A stretch of DNA of 5,701 nt from Candidatus Woesearchaeota archaeon (GTDB taxonomy: Archaea > Nanobdellota > Nanobdellia > SCGC-AAA011-G17 > GW2011-AR17). The notes below the pieces were generated by a model, which did not search any database, was not told the origin of the DNA, and saw nothing but the letters and a program-made list of their open reading frames with translations. Of this stretch, positions 1 to 4,992 are shown piece after piece. The stretch's first letter is position 1; the number at the start of each line of letters is the position of its first letter. The translations under genes and the position numbers were made by a program. The stretch is taken from assembly GCA_016211095.1 (NCBI GenBank), contig JACQSW010000015.1, forward strand, positions 1-5,701. Direction: 5' to 3'.

Positions 1-135
1 GCCATTAAGAGGGCAAGTAAATCAATAAGAAACGTAAGCGGCGCTAAGATTATCTCTCAAAGCGTGAAAGTTGAGAACGGCAAAATAATAAAATATAAAG
101 TAAACGTTGATGTTGTTTTTGGCGTTGAAGACTAA
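1..135 (+). CDS. Dodecin-like protein, C-terminal part (5' end outside window)
   Basis: The window opens inside this gene; 44 codons and a TAA stop are visible. The fragment starts AIKRASKSIRNV and continues with VENGKIIKYKVNV and a final FGVED. This matches the C-terminal two thirds of dodecins: the A-x-x-RASK-t-IRN helix end followed by two beta strands with the E-N/D-G-K turn and the Y-x-V-N-V strand. Dodecins are small (about 65-75 residue) proteins that form hollow dodecamers and store or buffer flavins, or in some cases other ligands; about 25 N-terminal residues should lie upstream. The aromatic residue that normally stacks on the flavin just after the helix is not seen: the segment reads NVSGAKII. 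The Gln used by some dodecins in the Y-Q-V strand is Lys here, a position that also varies in other members. The stop codon is 4 bases before the adk start, so the two genes are probably co-transcribed. The family call is from motif recall, not a search. Confidence 0.8.
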   Translation, partial: AIKRASKSIRNVSGAKIISQSVKVENGKIIKYKVNVDVVFGVED

Positions 136-139
136 AAAA

Positions 140-775
140 ATGAATATTGTTCTTTTTGGGCCGCCAGGTGCAGGGAAAGGCACGCAAGCCAAACTTTTAG
201 CTAATTATTTCAGGATTCCGCATGTTTCAACAGGGGATATGTTTCGGGAAGCAGCAGCTGAGGGGACAAGGCTTGGGATAAAAGCTAGGGATGAGTATTG
301 GGGTAAGGGAAATTTAGTTCCAGACGATATCACAATAGGATTAGTGAAAGAGCGATTGGGCGCTAAGGATTGCGAAAAAGGATTCATCCTTGACGGCTTT
401 CCCAGAACAATAGGGCAGGCGGAAGCTCTTGAAAAAATAAGCAAAATAGATTATGCAATAGAAATCCAGAGCTCAGAAGAAATAATAATTAAGAGGCTAA
501 CAAGCAGGCTACAATGCAAGAAATGCGGAAAAATCTACGGATTGGACGTACCGCCAAAAAAAGACAAGCTTTGCGACAAATGCAAGCTGCCCCTCTATCA
601 CAGGGATGATGACAAAGAAGAAGTTGTAAGGGAAAGGCTAAGGGTTTACAAAAAACAAACCCGACCTCTGATAAAATTCTACAAAAAAAATGGGCTGTTG
701 AGAAGCATAAATGGCGAGCAAAAAATAGAAAAAATCCTTGACGACATCAAAAAAATTGTTCAAGAAAAGCTTTAA
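140..775 (+). CDS. adk: Adenylate kinase, long form with zinc-binding lid
   Basis: Adenylate kinase catalyses ATP + AMP <-> 2 ADP in the cytoplasm and balances the adenylate pool. The 211-residue product has all the parts of the bacterial-type enzyme: P-loop GPPGAGKGT at residues 7-15, the AMP-binding STGDMFR segment at 30-36, LDGFPRT at 84-90, a lid domain around 121-160, and the RDDD plus RERL arginine region at 155-167. The lid holds CKKC (126-129) and CDKC (145-148), a four-cysteine zinc site like that of Gram-positive Adk. This is the long Adk type, not the trimeric AdkA of Sulfolobus and methanococci. The ATG at 140 is chosen because it gives MNIVLFGPPG, the normal family N-terminus. 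In-frame TTG (107) and ATG (110) would add 10-11 residues lying inside the dodecin gene. No clear Shine-Dalgarno sequence precedes the start. The gene follows the dodecin-like gene by 4 bases. Confidence 0.95.
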   Translation: MNIVLFGPPGAGKGTQAKLLANYFRIPHVSTGDMFREAAAEGTRLGIKARDEYWGKGNLVPDDITIGLVKERLGAKDCEKGFILDGFPRTIGQAEALEKISKIDYAIEIQSSEEIIIKRLTSRLQCKKCGKIYGLDVPPKKDKLCDKCKLPLYHRDDDKEEVVRERLRVYKKQTRPLIKFYKKNGLLRSINGEQKIEKILDDIKKIVQEKL

Positions 776-778
776 ATA
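771..778 (+). promoter_or_regulatory. Archaeal TATA box of the pilin-like operon
   Basis: TTTAAATA, preceded by the purine-rich AAAAGC that fits a BRE element, overlaps the adk stop codon (773-775). Its centre lies about 28 bases before the ATG at 803, which is close to the usual TATA-to-start-site distance in archaea, so the mRNA probably begins at or within a few bases of the ATG (leaderless). No ribosome-binding site is visible between the box and the ATG, in agreement with this. Confidence 0.65.
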
Positions 779-802
779 GTTTCTAAACTAAAAATAGCTG
801 TA

Positions 803-1483
803 ATGGAAGAAGAGGCAGACCAGCAGCTAAAATTAGAAATCAAAAAGTTAGCCAAAGCAGGCCTAAAAATAAAGGACGAAGCAGGATTAATCAACTGGTT
901 TAAGGACAAAATAAACAAGGGCTTCCAACTTTCTTACATAACAAAAAAGTTAGAAAGCTACAATTACGATTTTGAAACTGTCGACAGATTTCTTGAAGAT
1001 ATTTACGCAAAGAATGTTAAAACCGAACAGGCTTATACAAAAATTGTTGGCATAGAAAACAAATTCAAGAAGGAAGAAAAAGAAAAAAAGCAAACCTCCG
1101 AAGTGGTAAGGATATTTTCGGCTTTTCTCATCTGTGGGGTCGCAGCATTTACAGCAGTCACTATCGGAAAGCAAGCCGAAAGCTTAGCTGTAGATGAAGA
1201 AGGCATGGAGGGTTTCGCTATGATAGGCGACTTCATAAAAACATTTGTCACAGCTGCTTGGGCAATAACAATCATAGCGGGAATAATTGGGCTAACATTT
1301 TTAGCGCTTTTTTTGTACAAATATGTCTATAAGCCGTGGCACCTAAAAAAGCAAGCCCAAAAACAAAATCAGGCACAACCGCAAACGGGTTTAGGGCGGG
1401 AAGAAAAACAAAGTTTGGAAAAAAATCAGCAAGAAACGAACACTAAAAAAGAAATTAAGCCCATTACCCAAGAAAAAAAATGA
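803..1483 (+). CDS. Unrecognised two-TM membrane protein, first gene of pilin-like operon
   Basis: I do not recognise a named family for this 226-residue protein. Residues 1-95 are charged and predicted helical. Residues 28-66 have the spacing of a small helical module seen ahead of membrane segments in many archaeal proteins (I..K...G.....I...L......F..V..FL), which is inference only. Two hydrophobic segments follow, about 104-121 and 147-173, separated by an acidic loop (DEEGMEG, 131-137). The C-terminal tail (about 177-226) is rich in Lys, Gln and Glu and looks disordered. With both ends hydrophilic and two membrane passes, N- and C-termini should be on the same side; the basic residues flanking TM2 (KYVYKPWHLKK) suggest the cytoplasm. 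Its TGA stop overlaps the next ATG by 4 bases (ATGA), so translation is probably coupled to the cysteine-rich protein. It could be an accessory or anchoring protein for the downstream pilins, but the sequence does not prove this. Confidence 0.85.
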   Translation: MEEEADQQLKLEIKKLAKAGLKIKDEAGLINWFKDKINKGFQLSYITKKLESYNYDFETVDRFLEDIYAKNVKTEQAYTKIVGIENKFKKEEKEKKQTSEVVRIFSAFLICGVAAFTAVTIGKQAESLAVDEEGMEGFAMIGDFIKTFVTAAWAITIIAGIIGLTFLALFLYKYVYKPWHLKKQAQKQNQAQPQTGLGREEKQSLEKNQQETNTKKEIKPITQEKK

Positions 1484-2301
1484 AGAAGGGACAAGTCTAC
1501 ATACTAGCTGCGATAATACTCTGCTTAGCCATATTTGGAGTAGTAGCGATAGCTAACAAGGCACAAAAAAAAGGTGGAAAAACAAACTTTGAAAGCTTAT
1601 CTGAAAATTATGTAGCTGAAAGTGCAAAACTAATCAACTCCATAATAACCAATCCAAGTGCAGATGTTGGGGACAGCTTCAAAAGTTTCAGCGCTTTATT
1701 TACAGCTTACTCAAAAACGAGGAACCCAGAATTTGGGTTGATATATGCTTTCAACTATAAAGGTAACTTCTACTTGGGGAACTTTTTAAAACAGCCAATC
1801 CTGCTAAGTACCACATGTACTGGGGCTATTGAGCAAAGTGTCAACGGCTGTTACGAAGCAGTTGACGCATCAATCACATTTGAAGGGCTAAACCTCGGCA
1901 TTGGGGGCATAGACCAAGCATTAATAGGAGGTTGCACAATAAGCCAGCCAGGAACAAAAACAAATATAGCGTTAGCGATAGGAGCCAATTGCTACCCATT
2001 TGCAATTCCCCTCAATCAGCCTAGTGTGATCATCGTTAGCTTCGAATCAAAAGGAGAGGAAAGAAAAGTGTTTATGGAAGGCGAATTCGTAGAAGGAGGG
2101 GCAGCGCCTCCAACAACTTTCAGCGACTTCTGCCTAACAAAAAGCCCACCTTGCCCAACAGGCTGCAAGCCAGGCGGAGCAGGATGCGTTGTTGATTGCA
2201 GCGCAGCTTACGAAAGCAACCCCGACGGATGCAATAATGATGCGGAGTGCGAATGGAATCCAAACTCTAATAATTGTCAACAAAGAGGAGGCGCGGCATA
2301 A
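1480..2301 (+). CDS. Secreted or membrane-anchored cysteine-rich protein with pilin-like N-terminus
   Basis: This 273-residue protein begins MKKG-QVYILAAII, a short basic stretch, Gly4-Gln5, then a hydrophobic helix to about residue 26. The Lys-Lys-Gly-Gln junction resembles the class III signal cut by archaeal prepilin peptidase (EppA/FlaK type), but the Glu at mature position +5 found in most pilins is absent, so it may instead be an uncleaved N-terminal anchor. The middle (about 35-205) looks like an extracellular globular domain with Cys113, 124, 152 and 171. After a short Gly/Ala/Pro/Thr linker (206-213) comes a compact tail with eight cysteines (218, 225, 229, 236, 240, 251, 257, 266), ending in a C-x5-C-x-W-x7-C unit, which suggests a small disulfide-stabilised knot outside the cell. 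It overlaps the previous gene by 4 bases and precedes the next pilin gene by 3 bases. A major or tip (adhesin-like) pilin is a reasonable guess, not more. Confidence 0.85.
   Translation: MKKGQVYILAAIILCLAIFGVVAIANKAQKKGGKTNFESLSENYVAESAKLINSIITNPSADVGDSFKSFSALFTAYSKTRNPEFGLIYAFNYKGNFYLGNFLKQPILLSTTCTGAIEQSVNGCYEAVDASITFEGLNLGIGGIDQALIGGCTISQPGTKTNIALAIGANCYPFAIPLNQPSVIIVSFESKGEERKVFMEGEFVEGGAAPPTTFSDFCLTKSPPCPTGCKPGGAGCVVDCSAAYESNPDGCNNDAECEWNPNSNNCQQRGGAA
2285..2291 (+). promoter_or_regulatory. Possible Shine-Dalgarno site for first small pilin
   Basis: GAGGAGG near the end of the cysteine-rich gene matches the anti-Shine-Dalgarno end of archaeal 16S rRNA, but sits 13 bases before the ATG at 2305, longer than usual. 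It also encodes the Arg-Gly-Gly of the upstream protein, so it may be coincidental. Confidence 0.35.
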
Positions 2302-2304
2302 AAA

Positions 2305-2769
2305 ATGAAAAAGAAAGGAATTTCCCCACTAATAGCTTATGTAATACTCGTAGGGTTCGCCGTCGGTTTAGGAGCCATTTTTACGACGTGGTATATGAAT
2401 ACAAGCCAAGATACCCGTGAGCAATATTTCAAAGAGATAGAAACAGGTATACAGTGTGAAGACGTTAAGCTTAATGTTGGATTTAATTATGACTCTTGCA
2501 AAGTTGAGGTGTTCAACACAGGCATTCAGGTTTGGAAGAAAGTAGCTATCAGCGGATCATACTTAGACAGCGGTGGCGCAAGACAAAAGATTGATGAAGA
2601 TATTGATGGGCCGATAAATCCTAAGGAAAGCAGAGAAACGAATGCATTATTCACTGCTGAAGTGACGGATTTAGAAGTTTACGTTAATGCTTATGTCCAG
2701 TTGGATAAAAAAACTGTGAGCTGCGTCAACGACAGGGTATACAAGCCAACCAAATCATTTGCATGCTGA
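2305..2769 (+). CDS. Archaeal type IV pilin-like protein (ISP type)
   Basis: This 154-residue protein starts MKKKG-ISPLIAYVILVGFA. Lys-Lys-Lys-Gly followed by Ile-Ser-Pro and an unbroken hydrophobic helix (6-30) is the signature of the archaeal pilin N-terminal domain; the prepilin peptidase should cut after Gly5. The remainder is a beta-rich head of about 105 residues, with an IQCEDVKLNV strand at 49-58 and a V-x-V-F-N-T-G strand (67-73) typical of these heads. Cysteines are at 51, 65, 140 and 154; the last is the C-terminal residue. The protein should sit in the membrane until assembled into a filament by a secretion ATPase and platform protein encoded elsewhere. It starts 3 bases after the stop of the cysteine-rich gene and is followed at 9 bases by a second pilin-like gene. 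Paralogy with its two neighbours is supported by the same head layout. Confidence 0.85.
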   Translation: MKKKGISPLIAYVILVGFAVGLGAIFTTWYMNTSQDTREQYFKEIETGIQCEDVKLNVGFNYDSCKVEVFNTGIQVWKKVAISGSYLDSGGARQKIDEDIDGPINPKESRETNALFTAEVTDLEVYVNAYVQLDKKTVSCVNDRVYKPTKSFAC

Positions 2770-2778
2770 AAATAAATT

Positions 2779-3210
2779 ATGGGAACGAAAAAAGGGACAT
2801 CATATCTTGAATGGGTTTTATTATTAGGCTTGATGGTTGCCCTAACAGCAATGGCGCTCACGTGGACGACAAGTTTCGGCAAAAAAGAGCTTGGAAGCAA
2901 CATAGACTTTATTTCTGGAAAGATGGAATGCGAAAGCATAAAGCTGTCTAAGGAAAGCGGCGACTGCTCTAATCTCCCACCCATTAAGATAAAGAATCGT
3001 GGCAGCTTGAACATTGACCAGCTTGCAATAAGAAAATATTCGCCAACAGGAGAAGTAGCTCTAGAAGTAGACGAGCAAGGGCTAATTGTGAACGAAGAAA
3101 AACCTTTAAATATTGCAAACCCATTGGAAAAGATAGAAATCATACCAGTAATAATATCTGGCAGTAAACTGATTGGCTGCCAAGAAAAAAAGATAACCAT
3201 CAACTGCTAA
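2779..3210 (+). CDS. Type IV pilin-like protein (class III signal with Glu+5)
   Basis: The 143-residue product begins MGTKKG-TSYLEWVLLLGLM. Cleavage after Gly6 leaves a mature protein starting Thr-Ser-Tyr-Leu-Glu; the Glu at mature +5 is the residue conserved in type IV pilins and important in bacterial ones for methylation and assembly. A hydrophobic helix runs to about residue 30. The head domain contains KMECESIKLS (49-58), PIKIKNRGSLNIDQLAI (68-84), and EKIEIIPVI (118-126), the strand order also seen in the neighbouring pilins. Cysteines at 51, 63, 134 and 143 mirror 51, 65, 140 and 154 of the upstream pilin. It differs from that pilin in having TSYLE rather than ISP at the processing site, so it may have a different place in the filament (for example a minor or priming subunit). 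It lies in the same operon with gaps of 9 and 7 bases. Exact role unknown. Confidence 0.8.
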   Translation: MGTKKGTSYLEWVLLLGLMVALTAMALTWTTSFGKKELGSNIDFISGKMECESIKLSKESGDCSNLPPIKIKNRGSLNIDQLAIRKYSPTGEVALEVDEQGLIVNEEKPLNIANPLEKIEIIPVIISGSKLIGCQEKKITINC

Positions 3211-3217
3211 AAAATAG

Positions 3218-3685
3218 ATGATGAAAACAAAAAATTTTAGAAAGAAAGGAGTTAGCCCACTAGTAGCAACCGTCCTCCTAGTAGGATTTACAGTTGTTCT
3301 TGTTGCTCTAATAATGATTTGGGGAAAAAATTATTTGGAAGAAAAAGCCCAAAAAGAAGCAACTTTAGCAAAAACGCAAATAGAATGCCAACAAGTAGAT
3401 TTTAGGATTAACAGCGCAAAAGCAGGTGCAAACCTAATCTTAGACATAAAAAATTTGAAAGATGCGCGCATAGATGGATTCATATTCAGAATTGGGGATG
3501 AAGTTGCTGAAACAGGCGCGAAAAAAGAAGACGGCCTAAGCAGCTTAGAACAAAAAAAAGATCTGCAAGTTCTAGGAATAAGCGCAGTCTCAGGCGCAAC
3601 TTTAGATATAATTCCTAGGTTAAGGGCAGGCAAAGGCCACTACGTCCCATGCTCAGAAAAAATGATAAGCGTCGTAGTCGAATAA
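3218..3685 (+). CDS. Archaeal type IV pilin-like protein (VSP type)
   Basis: This protein (155 residues from the ATG at 3218; a second ATG follows directly at 3221 and could equally be used) has a longer basic leader ending RKKG, then VSPLVATVLLVGFTVVLVAL, the textbook archaeal pilin N-terminal pattern. Cleavage is expected after Gly11. The head carries IECQQVDFRI (55-64), LILDIKNLKDARIDGFIFRI (73-92) and ATLDIIPRL (127-135), and ends with YVPCSEKMISVVV. This order closely resembles the archaellin/type IV pilin-like proteins common in DPANN genomes. Only two cysteines exist, 57 and 145, matching the first and third of the other two pilins. It is the last gene of the operon, and two T-tracts follow its stop codon. 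I place it as a filament subunit or pseudopilin; no assembly genes are in view. Confidence 0.87.
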   Translation: MMKTKNFRKKGVSPLVATVLLVGFTVVLVALIMIWGKNYLEEKAQKEATLAKTQIECQQVDFRINSAKAGANLILDIKNLKDARIDGFIFRIGDEVAETGAKKEDGLSSLEQKKDLQVLGISAVSGATLDIIPRLRAGKGHYVPCSEKMISVVVE

Positions 3686-3688
3686 AAA

Positions 3689-3725
3689 TTTTTTTTTGAA
3701 AAGAATTCTATTAAACCTTTTTTTT
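3689..3725 (+). terminator. Two oligo-T tracts ending the pilin operon
   Basis: T9 (3689-3697) begins 3 bases after the stop codon of the last pilin and T8 (3718-3725) follows 20 bases later. Runs of T on the coding strand are the main intrinsic termination signal of archaeal RNA polymerase, and no hairpin is required. Their position between the operon and the tRNA promoter fits. Confidence 0.7.
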
Positions 3726-3735
3726 GAAGAAAAAG

Positions 3736-3754
3736 CTTTTTAAATCACTATAAA
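3736..3754 (+). promoter_or_regulatory. Probable tRNA-Leu promoter
   Basis: AAAAGC followed by TTTTTAAAT (3737-3745) closely resembles the BRE/TATA pair at 765-778. Its centre is about 35 bases before the tRNA 5' end, implying a short leader removed by RNase P. A second candidate, TATAAA at 3749-3754, would start transcription almost exactly at the mature tRNA end. I cannot decide between them. Confidence 0.55.
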
Positions 3755-3775
3755 CTCCCTCTTTCAAAGGCTTTT

Positions 3776-3881
3776 GCGGGGGTGGCAGAGTGGTCAAATG
3801 CGACAGACTCAAGAAAAAAACCTTTTTTTTGGGTTATCTGTTCCCTTAGTGGGTTCGCAGGTTCGAATCCTGCTCCCCGCA
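3776..3881 (+). tRNA. tRNA-Leu (anticodon CAA), intron-containing
   Basis: The full cloverleaf can be drawn by hand. The acceptor stem is 3776-3782 with 3874-3880 (one G-U) and the discriminator base is A3881. The D stem is GCA/TGC (3785-3787 with 3799-3801) with GG at 3792-3793 in the loop. The anticodon stem is ACAGA (3803-3807) with TCTGT (3837-3841). The class II variable arm has CCC/GGG pairing (3843-3845 with 3851-3853). The T stem is GCAGG/CCTGC around the loop TTCGAAT (3862-3868). The loop C-T-CAA-G-A gives anticodon CAA at 3810-3812, reading UUG codons. The long variable arm, 3-bp D stem and A73 agree with leucine. The CCA end is not encoded and must be added by CCA transferase. The stem closes only if 22 bases after the base 3' of the anticodon are removed as an intron. 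The mature tRNA would be 84 nt plus CCA. Confidence 0.95.
3814..3835 (+). other. tRNA-Leu intron at 37/38 with bulge-helix-bulge splice site
   Basis: The intron lies after G37 (3813), the canonical archaeal position. A consistent bulge-helix-bulge fold exists. The four-base helix is CUCA (3808-3811) with UGGG (3830-3833, one U-G). The 5' bulge is A3812-G3813-A3814 and the 3' bulge is U3834-U3835-A3836. The splicing endonuclease cuts after the second base of each bulge, which gives 3813/3814 and 3835/3836 and restores the 7-base anticodon loop exactly. The intron-side helix is six A-U pairs (3815-3820 with 3824-3829) closed by the triloop C-C-U. At 22 nt it is close to the smallest size that can hold this structure. 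The T8 run at 3823-3830 looks like an archaeal termination signal. Confidence 0.88.
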
Positions 3882-3910
3882 CTAACACTTATTAGGGGCG
3901 GTTAAAATTG

Positions 3911-4882
3911 ATGAAAGCTATTAAACTGGTTAACAAAACAAAAATTTTTCTTAATCCCCAGCCACCTTATAATTTTAACGCAAATTTTCATAAGCCCTCT
4001 CACTTCCCTTCTTCTGACAACAGATGGGAAGAAAACCAGTATTGGATAACGATGCTGTGGAAAGGGCGAATGTTGGGCTTGAAATTTGAAAATAAAGGGA
4101 GAGTTGACAAGCCAAAAATACAGCTAACTGTTTATTCCAAAAAAAAGCTAGGAGAGAAATACTTTTTGGGCATTCTTCCTGAGATTCGATGGAGATTCAA
4201 TTTCGATCAAGACATTTCAAGCTTTTGCGGCAAATACAAAAATGACGAATTTCTTAAGGAAGCAATCAAAAAATGGGAAGGGATGAAGCCAATCGCAGCC
4301 CACTCTCTATACGGGACGCTGATTATATATTTTGTTTTACAGAACGCTGCTGTTCGAAGAAGCGTTCAAATGCTTGAAAACCTCTTCAACAAATTTGGAA
4401 AAAAAGTTGAGTTTGACGGAAAGGCGCTATCTATTTTTTGGGAACCAAAAGATATGGCTAAAGCAAGCGAAGCGAATCTTAGGGAGCTAAAAGTTGGATA
4501 TAGGGCAAAATTCTTCAAAAGGCTCAGCGAACAATTCACAAATAAGGAAATTGATGAGTTTGCTTTGAGAAAGAAGAATAAGGAAGAAGTGGAAAAAGAA
4601 ATCCTCAATATTTTTGGCGTTGGCCCAGCATCCGCTGAATACCTACTCTTTGAAGATATGTACTTTCTTGACGCATTGAAAACAGTTCCTCCCTGGGAAC
4701 AAAAAATAATGTCCAAGCTTTTGTTCGACCAAAAATTAGTTTCTACGCAAAAAATTGTGAACTTCTTCAAAAAGAGGTACGGAGGTTATGAAAAATTAGC
4801 CTTTCATTACATTTGGGAGAATTTGTTTTGGAAAAGAAAAAAAGTGCATATTGGCTGGCTAGAAAAAGAAATAAGGTTATAA
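3911..4882 (+). CDS. AlkA-like HhH-GPD superfamily DNA glycosylase
   Basis: This 323-residue protein is probably a base-excision-repair glycosylase. The N-terminus (LNPQPPYNFNANFHKPSHF, 14-32) and the beta-rich part to about residue 95 resemble the TBP-like N-terminal domain of AlkA/OGG1 enzymes. The helical core follows: FVLQNAAVRRSVQMLENLF (141-159) corresponds to the II-x-Q-Q helix, GYRAKFFKRL (196-205) to the GxR helix, and ILNIFGVGPASAEYL (231-245) is the helix-hairpin-helix with G-V-G. The end, GGYEKLAFHYIWENLFW (291-307), lines up with the R-S-Y-A-x-x-H-I-W element at the end of E. coli AlkA. Where AlkA has L-P-D-D with catalytic Asp238, this protein reads V-P-P-W-E (259-263), so the aspartate is replaced by Trp262 next to Glu263. 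Substrate cannot be predicted. The ATG at 3911 is preferred over the adjacent TTG at 3908. It lies 29 bases after the tRNA with no good promoter between, so co-transcription is possible. Confidence 0.8.
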   Translation: MKAIKLVNKTKIFLNPQPPYNFNANFHKPSHFPSSDNRWEENQYWITMLWKGRMLGLKFENKGRVDKPKIQLTVYSKKKLGEKYFLGILPEIRWRFNFDQDISSFCGKYKNDEFLKEAIKKWEGMKPIAAHSLYGTLIIYFVLQNAAVRRSVQMLENLFNKFGKKVEFDGKALSIFWEPKDMAKASEANLRELKVGYRAKFFKRLSEQFTNKEIDEFALRKKNKEEVEKEILNIFGVGPASAEYLLFEDMYFLDALKTVPPWEQKIMSKLLFDQKLVSTQKIVNFFKKRYGGYEKLAFHYIWENLFWKRKKVHIGWLEKEIRL

Positions 4883-4941
4883 CGCCTTAGCTTATGATGA
4901 GTTCTAATTCTGTTGAGGGCAGTGTTTACGCCATTTTCCCC

Positions 4942-4947
4942 TTTTTT
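4942..4947 (+). terminator. Weak oligo-T signal after glycosylase gene
   Basis: A T6 run preceded by CCCC lies in the 110-base gap (4883-4992) between the glycosylase and the ABC ATPase, upstream of the latter's TATA box. It is short, but placed where a terminator is expected. Nothing else was recognised in this gap apart from the TATA box. Confidence 0.35.
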
Positions 4948-4959
4948 GCCATAATTAAG

Positions 4960-4967
4960 TATTTAAA
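4960..4967 (+). promoter_or_regulatory. TATA box of the ABC transporter ATPase gene
   Basis: TATTTAAA has its centre about 29 bases before the ATG at 4993, the same geometry as the box at 771-778. The transcript would begin within a few bases of the ATG. It also supports 4993 over the upstream in-frame ATGs at 4894 and 4897, which lie before the promoter. Confidence 0.6.
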
Positions 4968-4992
4968 CAAAAAAAACTTAATAAGGGGCATA

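Noticed and set aside
107..139. Longer adk reading from TTG 107 or ATG 110.
   Set aside because: It would run inside the dodecin-like gene and add residues absent from the family; MNIVLFGPPG at 140 is the normal Adk N-terminus.
2691..3203. 170-codon open frame on the minus strand across the second pilin.
   Set aside because: It is antisense to a well-supported pilin gene, has no recognisable domain and no promoter; the pilin frame has a clear signal sequence and conserved cysteines.
3776..3881. Reading the tRNA as tRNA-Ser or as a broken tRNA pseudogene because of its interrupted anticodon arm.
   Set aside because: Removing the 22-base intron restores all stems, the CAA anticodon and a normal 7-base loop, with class II leucine features and A73.
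4366..4770. 134-codon open frame on the minus strand.
   Set aside because: It lies antisense within the glycosylase core, where the plus strand carries the HhH motif; composition is Ser/Phe-rich, as expected of a shadow of Lys/Glu-rich coding.
3891..4989. ATTAGGGGC (3891-3899) and ATAAGGGGC (4981-4989) as a shared regulatory site before two start codons.
   Set aside because: The distance to the ATG differs (11 versus 3 bases) and the match is short, so it is probably chance.
4894..4992. Longer ABC ATPase reading from ATG 4894 or 4897.
   Set aside because: The 33 added residues do not resemble the family, and a well-placed TATA box lies inside this stretch, just before ATG 4993.
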